DNA of 64,000 bases, from NCBI GenBank assembly GCA_907163375.1, contig CAJQUW010002205.1:62001-126000 (forward strand), written 5' to 3'. The notes beneath the pieces are model-generated. The model was given only the letters and a program-made list of their open reading frames with translations, searched no databases and had not been told where the DNA came from. This DNA comes from Prostheceraeus crozeri. Lineage: Eukaryota > Platyhelminthes > Polycladida > Euryleptidae. Every line of letters starts with the position of its first letter. Within the stretch, counting starts at the first letter, position 1. Position numbers and translations under genes: made by a program. Shown piece by piece: positions 53,101 to 64,000 of the stretch.

Positions 53101-54446
53101 CAGATAATGCTATTATGAATAAAGCTATTATGAATTTTTATTTGCCATTTACCAATTATTAAGTTATCAACGAATACGGTGGGCAGACTGTAAATCAAAT
53201 AAGTAAAACATGTCATTTCTCCAATACTTGCAACAGTCAAGTCTGTCAATATGTAGCACTGAGAAAATTTCTCAGTGCTACATCTACGTGCTAATTTCCA
53301 TTTGTCACGCTTGATTGAGGCATGGACATGATTGAGGTAATGAAATATGCTTAGTTGCAGAGCTGATGCATACTGTCTGGACAATGCGATCTTAATGTGT
53401 CACTTGCCCTGAAAGATGACTGACGTTCTGTCTGTCGAAAATTCGGCAAATACCAATAAAGAACAGCATCGAAGAAGCAGTAGTTTTTCCGATATATCAC
53501 CGATGCACAACCAATCAGTTTTCGAGTGCGTATCGGAACTTAAATTATTTATGTAACTCGTATGATTAGTAAAATTTTTATATTTTCTATCGAAATAAAC
53601 ACCTGGCCTATTCCCAGATCTTCTATTTCTTCCAAGCACAAATGCAGTCCACTGGTGCTGTGGTGTTGTGGTAGAGTGGTTCCTAATCTTCTTCCGGTTC
53701 CGAATATAAAGAAGTTTCTTTTTTTTGTTTAGTAACAAATACACCTGGTGCATAGGAAAGACAGTAAGAAAATTCTCCGCTAGGCACACAGGTAAAAGTT
53801 GATATTACAAATAAGTCCACATCCAGAATGGCTGGATCCTGCGTCTTGGGTCAATTTTTTGGCTTGAGGTGATCATGGGGGAGGAGGGTTGACACAATTG
53901 TATTATCACTGCAATCGTCCAAAGTTCTATAGGCAGTTGTTGCAGAAACAATACTTCCTACCGGACATACTACAAGACTGATGCGCCCAATTTCCTCAAA
54001 TTGCTGTAATTGACTGCGCCCATTTTCAGGTCGGTTTCATTGCTAAACTGACGAACACTAAAGCCACAGCATTCACTGAAGCCATAACTACAATCAAGCC
54101 AAACTATAGTCAAGGGCGTTAGTCAAATAAATTACACACTTAAAGCCTGCAATCATTAGAATGCTTGCTACAGATGCCCTCTCACTTCAACTCACATTCA
54201 ACGAACAAAGCAATTGATGTCGCCTTTGACAGTTCTCCTTCACACTTCGGGAATAGGAGCTCGGAGAAATAATGTAGCGGTAATTAGCATTGATCGCTTC
54301 ATTGTGAACTTATGTGCAGAAGCATGCACAATGCAATCAGGCATGCCAGAATGAAGCATGCATGACATCACTTTTTCTTGGCATTTACGGCTCACATGCA
54401 AGTTAAATTTCAAATGACGCTTGTGGCTTGAATAAATATCCATCGA
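53101..54446. other. No gene recognised; one long open frame
   Basis: A 129-codon minus-strand frame (53400-53789) reads KKKKLLYIRNRKKIRNHSTT, QHQWTAFVLGRNRRSG and VYFDRKYKNF. It shows no family motif I know. It may be a non-coding run or part of an exon. The remainder is unremarkable AT-rich DNA. Confidence 0.35.
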
Positions 54447-55627
54447 ATGTTTTGTTGTTCCGATGAATATGTCCCTGAAACTTCAAAGCACGTTTCGTTT
54501 GAATTTCATTTGTCCAATATACGAATTTGTCATAGACCTAGATCGTTGCATAAAAGTGAAAACAAGGAAGTGTTACTCAGCTCAAACCGGCTATTTTCAG
54601 TTTCATATTCAGCTTCAAATCAATTCGATCAAGTACATTGGAATATTGGTTTGCAGTTTAAGTGTACATCTAATCTGAAAGATAGGTTTACATGTGCATA
54701 GCGACCTTGACTATATTCATTAAGACTGTCACAAATGCCGTGTTAGCACAACTCATATTTTGTTACAAAAATATAAAAGAAAACTCACCATGCATGTAAA
54801 GTTTAAATTATCTGATGCTGACCACGTAGTATTAAACTTCTCTGTCTTAAATAAACGCCTCTAATAGATTCCGATGAGATTTGGGAAGTCCAGATAATAA
54901 GTGCAATGAATAGTAATTCAACACTTACGTAAAGCATTATAAGACAAAAATAGAATTCAATACAACAGTTGAATAGAAAAAGACTTCAATCACTTGAGGA
55001 TTGATGTGAATTACTTCAAAGTACTCCGATCACGAAATTTTTTAAAATTTCTTCCCTGCGTCGTTTAATTAATGACACATCCATTTTGGGATGTGAATTT
55101 GCAGATGCACGTCGTTGGAACTGTTTACAAGCCCACTGCACCGGTATGGGGGTGGAAACCGTAGCTATTAGATACTGTGTGTTGTCACTAAACAGTGCGG
55201 TTCCATCTATTCAACAACGCACCATAATTGTCTAATTCTTTGATATCCTGTATGACGTGTGATAATTAATATTTATGAACTTATCAGCTATGTTGCAAGT
55301 CCTTGATAATGAAGTCGATGTGTTACATTGTACAATGGACATATTTGTCAGCATATGTCATACTGACTACTTATCACAAAGTGAAAAACTGCAAAAGTTG
55401 AAATTGATCGTATGAAATAAGCTTGTAAACTATTTATGCAGCCACTATCACACCTCTTTCACAGCGATCACCTTGAGCATTGCACGAATATGACATTGTG
55501 CAAGCCGCAAGCATAAGTGGAAACCGAGTGTGGTCTTTAAACATTACCTAACCTGTAGTTGTGCGATATACCAAACAAATATTATCATTCAACTATTATA
55601 CCTTACTCCATAATGCATGCGTAACAG
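54447..55627. other. No gene recognised
   Basis: Two overlapping frames at 54447-54701 show no known motif. Downstream lies the 3' flank of the transporter gene (minus strand). No AATAAA was seen in the first ~120 bp after its stop. Confidence 0.4.
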
Positions 55628-56947
55628 CTAATTGATTAAATCTCCTGAGTACAGCTCGTCAACGGATTTCCTCTGTATTACTTTCCCCTCTCTTATCCTG
55701 AACCAAGATGGAAGATTAAGCAAAGCGCCTGAGATAGCTATAATTCCACCTGCCACAAAGCTGCATTGATATGTAGGATCCAATTCATAAAGCCATGCGG
55801 CCAGAGATCCCCCGACTATCATTCCAACTGCACTCGCTAATGACCCATAACTAAAAATAGCTGCAATGTTTTCCACACCTATAACATGAATAGCGGCTGC
55901 TGGGAAAATGCCCATCGCACCAGTTAAAAATCCTGCCAATGCACTAGAGATTGACAGACTAATAAATGATGATAAAAAGCTTGTTGTGAATGTGACCACA
56001 CCAAACAGAGTAAATACTGACATATAAAGACCAACAATGTGAACTCTTTTAATACTCCCGAAAAAACTCAGTCCTAATCTCCCGGTGAGACTGCCGATGC
56101 CAATATAAGAGACTAATGAAGCAGATGCATCGGGTTGGTGTCCTTGAGTTCGAGCAAGATTAGAAATATGAGTGAAATAGCTCCCAATGCCGATGTATGT
56201 GCAACATAAGCTGATACAAAATAAGCTCCAACGTATATGCTTCAGAAGCAGCAGATTTTCAATCTGATATCGTAGTTGCTTCAGAATTTGTCTTCGAATT
56301 TTCGTTTCACTCTTGGTTAACATTTTTGAATCTTCTTCCGCTTTTGATTCATAAATCCGCGCAGGCATCATAACCGCTGCGATCACAAACAAATTAGCAC
56401 TGATGGCACCGAGAATAATGAAGGCTCCTCGCCAGTGATACATTTCGATCAAGAACTGCATCAGAGGTGGGAATATGAACTGACCCAAACCTCCACCTGA
56501 CTGACAAACTCCAAACGCAATTACGCGATATCTCGAGAAATGCGATGAAAGAACTTTAAACACTGGGAAAAATCCGAAAGCAAAACCGAAGGCAGTTATG
56601 ACGCCATACATGAGAAGAATGGTCGTGAGATCTTTAGCGAATGAGCAAACGACAAATCCTACCAGTGAAATCGTAGCACCAATGCAAATTGTAGTCCTTG
56701 GTCCAACAAAACCTTCCACAGCATTCGATAGCTCACCGATCATTAGGAATATAAGGCAGTTGAGATTGACAGTCCATGCGGTTAAAACTGGCGACTTTTC
56801 AAATTCATCAAGAAAGATGGTATAAAATAGTCCAGTACAATATGATAAACCAAGTGTCAAGGTCAATGACAGACAAGAAGCTATCATAACAACGAACGCC
56901 CATCCGGTATCAATATCAGGAGACTGGTAGGTATTCATTCTCTCCAT
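55628..56947 (-). CDS. MFS monocarboxylate-transporter-like protein (SLC16-like)
   Basis: An uninterrupted 439-codon frame in one exon. Twelve hydrophobic segments can be counted, at roughly residues 15-37, 48-68, 80-100, 106-128, 138-160, 168-190, 234-254, 262-284, 292-310, 318-340, 350-372 and 388-410. A charged loop between segments 6 and 7 (about 196-232) is usual for monocarboxylate transporters. SPVLTAWTVNL resembles the family's SxxTAW motif after segment 1, and SRYRVIAFGVCQSGGGLGQF fits the segment 5 R..A.G....G...G motif. The family signature normally D-G-G-W-G-W near the N-terminus is here DIDTGWAFVV, so the substrate may differ. Family members carry lactate, pyruvate or aromatic solutes with protons across the plasma membrane. 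The start ATG at 56947 lies 10 residues before TM1; a second Met follows three codons later. It is the only intact host-like gene in the window. It could be a retrogene, since most animal SLC16 genes have introns. Confidence 0.85.
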   Translation of the reverse strand: MERMNTYQSPDIDTGWAFVVMIASCLSLTLTLGLSYCTGLFYTIFLDEFEKSPVLTAWTVNLNCLIFLMIGELSNAVEGFVGPRTTICIGATISLVGFVVCSFAKDLTTILLMYGVITAFGFAFGFFPVFKVLSSHFSRYRVIAFGVCQSGGGLGQFIFPPLMQFLIEMYHWRGAFIILGAISANLFVIAAVMMPARIYESKAEEDSKMLTKSETKIRRQILKQLRYQIENLLLLKHIRWSLFCISLCCTYIGIGSYFTHISNLARTQGHQPDASASLVSYIGIGSLTGRLGLSFFGSIKRVHIVGLYMSVFTLFGVVTFTTSFLSSFISLSISSALAGFLTGAMGIFPAAAIHVIGVENIAAIFSYGSLASAVGMIVGGSLAAWLYELDPTYQCSFVAGGIIAISGALLNLPSWFRIREGKVIQRKSVDELYSGDLIN

Positions 56948-57959
56948 TATAAAAATGTGCTTATAGTTTCACACAATTATGAAAGAATTGTATTGTCAAT
57001 CAGCTGGTTGACGATTTTAGTATCTAACATTTCATTCGTTTGCGAGCCATTATATGGTGATAACGGAAAATTTTGATTGGATGAACCTGGTCTCATTGTT
57101 CTTTTTCTGATATACAAATGAATTTGCATACTTCTGAAGTCATCCGAACGTCATAATGCGCTTTCCCGATCGCCCGGTCTATTAACGGGACACGGTCAAT
57201 GTCCACTGCAGCCCCATGATAGTACAAACTGAATCTTTCACTGGTATGCTGCACATTTTAATGGAGAATACAACTTACACAAACGCAGTAATCAGTGTCG
57301 CACAACCGCAGATTGCTGAATTACTCTGAAAGCAAATGAACAGCACGACGACAATTCTTCAGGATTTGCCAGCTTAGAATTTCACGGACACATGTCAATA
57401 TAAGCCACTTGTAATATTTCACCGAAACCGGAGACAGCTGATCCAGAGTCTACTCGTACAAGACGACAACATTGACGATTGTATTCAATCTTGTTCTGAT
57501 TAGTGAGAAGACTGATTCTCTGTTTAATGCAATAAATTTCAGATATGAAATCTGACATGAACACAACAGAGCAGTGAGAACACTAACATCACTTGAATTC
57601 GTTTCTAAATGGTAAAAATGGATGTCGATGTTGAGGAGGCGACCAGTGGGAATAATATTTCCATATAATAAATCTATCACAGATGCATAATCAGGTATTT
57701 AGCCGACCATACTTTCATTTGCTAAATTGTCTGAATGAATAGCAGTACGATGTTGTTAGCTACTGTTGTTAGACTGTTTTGGATGTCCCTAAAATTTCCC
57801 TGTAATTGTGCCTAAGTGACAGCTACTATTTTTGGTCACTGACATCCACAACTATTTTTAAAGCGATTCAGTCGTTGCAGTCGCGCCCACAGACCTAGGA
57901 TTTTTCAGTTATTGATTGAGAAGAGTCAAGATAAAGATTGATATTTATAGTGAAGTTGT
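56948..57959. other. Upstream flank of the transporter; no other gene
   Basis: No TATA box or CpG patch stands out in the first few hundred bases upstream of the transporter start. Open frames at 57382-57680 (minus) overlap each other and show no motif. Confidence 0.4.
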
Positions 57960-58640
57960 ATTTAGTCATTAATTTGTTGTATTTAATTATGGGAGATCAT
58001 CGAAGAAAAACATTTGCATGCACAAAATTCAAATTACATAAAAATGCAGCATTTCACAAGTTCTACCTCATCAATGTACAAGCATCTTCAAAATTGTCAA
58101 GCAACACATTTTTCAACAACAATTCTACCACATGATTCAGAAGCTAACCTACGTTTATGAGAAGCCTCACTGATCAATGAATTAAACCAAAGAATCAATG
58201 GTAAATCTGAACTCGAACTATGTATCACTTCCATGCATACGTACTTTATAGTCCGAGGTAGCACGATGTTGTTCAGAGAAACTTTCACATAGCATTGTCC
58301 AACTCTTGACTACTATGAAGTTGCACGTCTGCCGGATCAGATCATTTGTCGTCTTCTTGGATTGAAGGCCATGGACATTTAGTAGAAAAATTCATGTGGC
58401 AAATTGCTTATAAACAAGGCTTTATCGAATTTTTTACTACAGATTTACGTCGAAGAGATATTTCTTCAATATTATTTATACAGAAAGGCATTACATGTGA
58501 TGCTCTTCATTTGAATGGTCGTGCGCAACAAATGAATGAAGTGCAAGTGTATACCGACATTTTATCCGGAGAGGAATGGCATAGTATTGTTTGTTGACAT
58601 TTCTATGAAATTTTGTGAAGTCTTTGAACAACTACGAGCT
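57960..58640 (+). pseudogene. Unidentified coding relic (VYTDILSG family), better copy
   Basis: Plus-strand pieces read MGDHRRKTFACTKFKLHKNA, then ASLINELNQRINGKSELEL, ITSMHTYFIVRGSTMLFRET, YYEVARLPDQIICRLLGLKA, and in another frame FMWQIAYKQGFIEFF, DISSILFIQKGITCDALHLN, VYTDILSGEEWHSIV. The ordinary amino-acid mix and codon-like variation suggest an old protein gene with several frame breaks. A degraded copy is at 24770-25060. I do not recognise the family and no catalytic motif stands out. It could be part of an uncharacterised transposon or a host multigene family. Confidence 0.4.
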
Positions 58641-58729
58641 AAGTGTTTAACTAGTCCAGCAAGAGATATTCTGAATAAGCGGCCACTCATGTGATAGAAC
58701 ACCTGCAGACTACAGATATACGAAAGCTA

Positions 58730-59990
58730 TTAATTGAAACCCGAACCTGAACCCGACCACCTTCCACCCGAAAACAAAACCACCCATTTTGAATCCGACC
58801 CGACTCGACCAGAAAATTGGACCGAAAAACTGCTAAAAACCGAGCACAACCACAAAAAATTTAACTGCTCTTTTTCACGATGACAGTTTATCAGGAATGC
58901 GGAGTCCTATCATTTTGATATAACTCCGACTCCGACTCCGGAGGTTGATAGGACTCCGACTCCGGGTGACAAGCATATAAAGCCTAGTTTTTAAAATAAG
59001 CTGGTAACCTACATCATAGATCATTATAGGCCAACCTGAACCTATTTTTAGAGATCATTGTTGCATCAATTATCAATCATTTTCGATGAAAGTTTATCAA
59101 ATGCCGCTTGAAGTTGCATGTATGCGATTCGGCTTCTCCCATCTTGCTGATGTGTGCTCCACACGGTTTTTTCTCCAGTCTCTACCAGGCAGGAAAATCC
59201 CCCATCCTTCAAAAAAATGAGTACACTTTCGATTTCAATAGGCGCTTTGGAGGAGCCATCACACACGATTGACGCTAGGGTAAGAGGTAATGCTCTCAAA
59301 CAAACTAGTATTTCATTTTTGTCTCTGATGTGACCTTTGGTGCGTAGGTGTGATCGAGGCTAGGAAGGCTTGTCTTCTCTACTGAATCACAGGACAATCC
59401 CTTTTTCACTATCACGGTTCATTTCCTCAACTATTACAAGCTTTGCATGCACTGCTGTCTCTGTACTTTTGTTTGACGGAGAAAATTGACATCAAGACAG
59501 TGACAGCTATGCACGAGAAAAAGTAATTTACTTGTATTATACTTCGGGTATAGCTGTAGGCCGCAGTCGGAGTCCTATCATTTGATAGTACTCCTACTCC
59601 GACTCCGCATCCCTGCACTGTTTGTATTTCTTTTTTATGCAATTATTGCTTCCTTAAGTATGTGAAGAGTGAACATCACACATTGCTAAAATATGTTTAT
59701 TGATTAAAATGTCGTTTCAAAACTGTATACTTGAACTTAATTGAAAATTGATTGAAACTGAAAATCCACGAACGTTTATTAAGGAATAACTATACGTGTT
59801 ATTAAAAATTTAGTTATTTAATTAAATTTGTATTTGATGAAGCAGGAGACGTATACCGTTGTTAATAGATATGCGATTGAGGGCATTTATTCTGCATTCC
59901 TTTCCATAATATGTACCATAAGGGAAAACCGAATATTTTACAACCAACTCAAATCCGAATTCGGGTGGCATTTGGGTTCGCACACCACTG
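58730..59990. mobile_element. Possible outer hAT-like element
   Basis: The right end is the inverse of CAGTGGTGTGCGAACCC (ending 59990), a plausible hAT terminus, with CCCGAATTCGG just inside. On the left, AACCCGAACCTGAACCCGAC near 58739 provides similar subterminal words, but the outermost bases are degraded. The element at 58892-59615 would be nested in it. No target duplication could be defined. Confidence 0.3.
58892..59615. mobile_element. Short hAT-like non-autonomous element (GGAGTCGGAGT type)
   Basis: CAGGAATGCGGAGTCC at 58892 and the inverse of CAGGGATGCGGAGTCGG ending at 59615. Both ends continue into ACTCCGACTCCGAC-type repeats and TCCTATCATTT-type words. Length about 0.72 kb. CAGGGATGCGGAGTCGG-like ends with GGAGTC repeats are known from hAT-type elements of several animals. 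The internal minus frame (59066-59299) has no known motif. Flanks CAGTTTAT and CACTGTTT give no clean duplication. Confidence 0.55.
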
Positions 59991-61351
59991 CAGTGTAGAC
60001 GCTATACTTTATGTTCGATGCAAGTCATTTTGAAGACATAACTCCTCGACTAAAAATTGCAGTCAATATCTGCACAAAATTAATAAGTTGATTCATCAAG
60101 TCTTTCCATGAATCCTATGCTGATATAGATGCAACTCAGATCTTCATAAAAACGACGAATTCTTATTTAATTGCTAACAACTGTCTTCATGATTTGGGGC
60201 ATGTGGCAAATGTAGTTTCAAAAGGATGCCTCCATTCCTGGTCAACATCTAATTTAATACATGCAGGTACAATTGCCGACTTTTCCGATTTTCATTTCGT
60301 TGCAATTCTTTTTCCATTCTGCTATGAATAGTTGCACTTCAGTTGAGGTCTTGTCTTTTGCTTTGGGGAGATTAGTCTTCAATATGCACGATAATGTGCA
60401 TGTACATTGCAGTTGATGATTCCTGATATTGGATGAAATGGCAGCTATTCAGATCTGTTCCCATTTTTCAGCCGAGGATGCAACTCAATAATTAATTATT
60501 GTAAGCCGATTTTGCAGATAAAGAGTCACAACGTGTGGATAACGTTTCCATAAACTTTCTCATTTTAGAAAATCGAAAAGAATTGAAAGCAATCCGTGTT
60601 CAAGCGCACGACATGTTTCAGCTTTACAAAGCCATCCTCAGGTGAACAAAGATATGTACAGGATAAAATTCTCTTAAATATAAAATTCGTGGTTACATCG
60701 GATGGTATGATCAAATTTCAACGCTAAAATCAAGGTCATTCACAGCAGTCAAAGATGCAATGAAAACACAGCAGTCAAAGATGCACATTGAATGCAATAA
60801 ATTACGTCCTAGACATGCATTGTCATGACCACGGTTGTCTAAATGGCCGCTTTCAGTGGTTAACAATGGTTAGATACTGGCACTTCATCAGTACATTTGC
60901 AAGGAGTCACAGTTATTATCATCTTTCCAAATATAAAGTCATAAATTTTGATAAAACAGCTTAAAGTAGGTCGCTTTACTACAAGAATCTGCCATTATTG
61001 CAAAATTGGATTCTGCTTTAAATGTAGGAGTGACATTGATTTATATCGGTGCCTGACCAAGCAGCTGGAACAACCAGTAAGAAACTATTGTCCGTTGTAG
61101 TTCCATAGACTTACGTAAAGCGCGCAGTCAGATTTCTATGGCAGGATAGATGGGAAGCTTGCTGATGAACCTCTAGACAGCTCCATCAGGTACTTGACAG
61201 CATTCATTATGCACTAACGATTTCAGCGAATACCAAAGTGGTACATTGTTAGACTCGCTGCAATCGGTCGATCAAGTCAACAGTGAAGAGTAGTCCATGG
61301 AAGTGACTTATTAACAACGAAGAGACGATTTCGGAAGAATGAACATCAACA
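59991..61351. other. No gene; a hammerhead-like word and a short tandem repeat
   Basis: The minus strand of 60611-60641 reads CTGAGGA, then GCTTTGTAAAGC, then GAAACATGTC, again the CUGANGA - stem - GAAA layout seen in Penelope terminal repeats. No Penelope coding sequence adjoins it. CACAGCAGTCAAAGATGCA is repeated in tandem at about 60739-60790. Otherwise AT-rich without recognised features. Confidence 0.4.
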
Positions 61352-63133
61352 TTGACTACACCATTTCCACTTTAATTACAGAACTCTGCAGTTATATTCA
61401 AGAATCCAGCAGATTTATTTCAGCATTTCAAGTTTATATTTCAGATTGAAGCATTTATATTTTTGACAACAGCATTTTAATTTCAGAGAATTTTTGTGCG
61501 TGTGTTTAAATCATTTGTATTTGAGAATGCAACACTTATATTTCAGACTTTGTCATTTCTAATTCAGAAATAGACTTTATATTTCAGAAATGATCATTTA
61601 TAATTCACTTTTAGTCATTTATACTTCAGAATTCCAGAAAAGACGATATATATTTAAGAAAGTGTCATTTATATTTCAGATTTGCAGTTTATATTTCAGA
61701 AATGATCATTTATAATTCACTTTTAGTCATTTATACTTCAGAATTCCAGAAAAGACGATATATATTTAAGAAAGTGTCATTTATATTTCAGATTTGCAGT
61801 TTATATTTCAGAAATGATCATTTCAATTTGAGATATCTGCACCTATAATTCAGACGCTAGAAGTAATTCAGAATACGTCATTTATATTTCAGAAATCCCC
61901 ATTTCACTTTCAGAATTGGTCACTTGCAATCCAGATGTCAAGTTTTAATTTCAGAAACGGTAAAATATATTTCAGAATGCATCAGTTTAATTTAAGCACT
62001 TCTCAGTTGTCAGAAAATGCTTACAAAGATCCGAATAGTGTGCAGGAGGCTAAGGTATAAATTGGCCAACACAGATGATTGATAAAATTACTGTTGGTGA
62101 CAATGCAAGTGTCCGATAATTGTGCAATTTGTTTGAGACCAATGTCAAAAGCAACATTATTACGAATGCATGCATTTATTCCACCGCGAATGCATTGCTC
62201 CTATTACGAACAGCGTCAATGCGTTAAATTTAAAATCTCTGGATGAAAAAACGCATCTTTTATCTTACAAAATCAAATTAAAGAATATTGAATATCTCAC
62301 AAAGTGATAGAAGCTTATATTTTATTGAAAATGCCACTTCTGATTTAAAGAAACAAATTCTGAAGAATTTGACATTCTCAAATTTAATTGATGCATTCTG
62401 AAATATATTTTACCGTTTCTGAAATTTAAACTTGACATCTGAATTGCAAGTGACCAATTCTGAAAGTGAAATGGGGATTTCTGAAATATAAATGACGTAT
62501 TCTGAATTACTTCTAGCGTCTGAATTATAGGTGCAGATATCTCAAATTGAAATGATCATTTCTGAAATATAAACTGCAAATCTGAAATATAAATGACACT
62601 TTCTTAAATATATATCGTCTTTTCTGGAATTCTGAAGTATAAATGACTAAAAGTGAATTATAAATGATCATTTCTGAAATATAAACTGCAAATCTGAAAT
62701 ATAAATGACACTTTCTTAAATATATATCGTCTTTTCTGGAATTCTGAAGTATAAATGACTAAAAGTGAATTATAAATGATCATTTCTGAAATATAAACTG
62801 CAAATCTGAAATATAAATGACACTTTCTTAAATATATATCGTCTTTTCTGGAATTCTGAAATATAAATGACTAAAAATGAACTATAAATGATCATTTCTG
62901 AAATATAAAGTCTATTTCTGAATTAGAAATGACAAAGTCTGAAATATAAGTGTTGCATTCTCAAATACAAATGATTTAAACACACGCACAAAAATTCTCT
63001 GAAATTAAAATGCTGTTGTCAAAAATATAAATGCTTCAATCTGAAATATAAACTTGAAATGCTGAAATAAATCTGCTGGATTCTTGAATATAACTGCAGA
63101 GTTCTGTAATTAAAGTGGAAATGGTGTAGTCAA
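61352..63133. mobile_element. 1.78-kb inverted-repeat element built of TTTCAG-rich units
   Basis: TTGACTACACCATTTCC at 61352 is matched by its inverse ending at 63133. The arms (about 61352-62005 and 62370-63133) are near-identical inverted copies over at least 600 bp, around a ~360-bp centre. Each arm contains 112-bp tandem units (words TTTATATTTCAGAAATGATC, AATTCACTTTTAGTCATTTA, GAAAAGACGATATATATTTA): about two units in the left arm and three in the right. At least 13 TTTCAG words lie on the plus strand of the left arm. No coding sequence is present. It is most likely a foldback-type non-autonomous element. Confidence 0.8.
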
Positions 63134-64000
63134 ACATAAAGCGAATCTTAGTCTCATAGCAACAAATACCATTGATCATTTTCTAAAGGAATTCTCATGA
63201 CTGAAACTCGATTCCCATCCCCTAAAGTCTACAATGCAGCTATTAAATGGATATTGGAAACCTTATCTTATTAAAAAATGCAACATTGTGGTAATTGCGT
63301 TTTGCGTTAACGTGTGCGTCCAGAGATGGAAACCGGCCGTCGGCATAGGTATTTATTTTATTATTTAAGCAATTTGCACATTTATCACCAAACAAGAGTT
63401 TTCTTTGATTCAAAACGTTTTTTGATCACTCCGTTCAGCCTATTTAACAATGGCATTTATGTTGATTTTAATAACTGTCAAGTCTCGTTAAATCGGACTG
63501 GTATAATTAAGACTTTCGAAAAAGAACCATGTTCTATCTTACCTCTTATTGACTACTTGCGCTATTATTCATTATTAAGATCTGGATTATTACGCATCAT
63601 GATGTGCATTTAATTAGGACTGCTGCTGAAACATTTAATTAAGATCAGGCATTCGATGCCATACATGTAATTAACGAGCTTTGTGACAATTTTATCTGTG
63701 ATTGTTGTGTGTGTGTCAAAAGGGTTTACAAGAAAATACCACCATTCTCTTATTCAGCGATGGAATACATGTGGCCACTGCGGCCATAACCCATAAACCA
63801 CTAGAGGGAGAAGGACATTTCACTGCCTGCAGTTGTGACCAACAACAAGCAAAGCAATACATGGCATGGATAGGAAAATACGGTCAAAGTTCGAGAATTA
63901 AGACCATAAATGCCAGGCTTTCAATGTCTTAATTATCGAAAGTCTTAATCAAACTGCAGCTTATATATGCACAAGATACAAAAAATTGCACAGCCGTGAA
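63134..64000. other. No gene recognised
   Basis: Two plus frames (63314-63613, 99 codons; 63702-63932, 76 codons) carry no known domain. The second reads EGEGHFTACSCDQQQAKQYM and similar, which is ordinary protein-like composition but not diagnostic. The window ends here, so a split gene cannot be excluded. Confidence 0.4.

Noticed and set aside
1-64000. Retroviral, LTR-type, Polinton or other capsid- or envelope-bearing element
   Set aside because: No gag, protease, integrase, capsid or envelope motif and no paired direct LTRs were seen; all reverse transcriptases found belong to LINEs or Penelope-like elements.
1-64000. rRNA or tRNA genes
   Set aside because: No conserved rRNA core sequence or convincing tRNA cloverleaf with A and B boxes was recognised by eye; a covariance scan would be decisive.

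Overview
The window looks like nuclear DNA of a metazoan, most likely an aquatic invertebrate. It is AT-rich, has no operons or bacterial signals, and is packed with animal-type transposons: hAT, Tc1, pogo/Tigger, piggyBac, Harbinger, CR1/jockey-type and RTE-type LINEs, and Penelope-like elements. The species cannot be named from the sequence. I found no rRNA, tRNA, CRISPR array or capsid-bearing element.

Only one long intact, host-like gene is visible: a single-exon 439-residue major-facilitator transporter of the monocarboxylate (SLC16-like) type at 55628-56947 on the minus strand. Almost everything else that codes is a transposase or reverse transcriptase relic.

Layout. 1-8260: AT-rich DNA with a 159-bp tandem duplication, a piggyBac relic (2408-2857), a foldback element (3234-4470), a seven-copy GAGGCGAG array (5480-5647), a LINE 3' end and a 1.8-kb inverted repeat (6323-8143). 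8270-13620: a nested stack, with a Tc1 split by a hAT element (8470-13180) that itself holds a CACTA-ended element and a Penelope element, both seated in (TA)n. 14072-16528: a Harbinger relic, three hairpins and a Tc1 with both ends. 16588-23141: a possible large TIR element with GTCGG clusters, hosting hAT copy A, foldback elements and tandem repeats. 25304-29681: a Tigger-like element containing a second pogo-like element (25920-28472). 29703-34846: hAT copy B with a perfect 8-bp target duplication, containing a piggyBac, which contains a LINE. 34960-40235: foldback copy, Penelope fragment, and an RTE LINE interrupted by another RTE LINE. 40454-44642: a hAT with an inverted-repeat cassette and an internally deleted piggyBac inside. 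45148-46510: a 29-bp-TIR element with palindromic tandem units. 47731-48575: hAT relic. 49310-53100: a CR1/jockey-type LINE with ORF1 and ORF2. 55628-56947: the transporter. 57960-59990: an unidentified two-copy coding relic and hAT-like repeats. 61352-63133: a 1.78-kb inverted repeat built from 112-bp units rich in TTTCAG.

The genes do not form a pathway. What the window records is a history of insertions, several of which can be ordered from target-site duplications and reading frames that resume on the far side of an insertion. The most unusual signals are the long inverted repeat at 61352-63133, the GACT-flanked palindromic element at 45148-46510, several hammerhead-ribozyme-like motifs beside Penelope sequences, and two pairs of conserved but unidentified coding relics. 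Repeat families were assigned by eye and all boundaries are approximate unless a target duplication is named.
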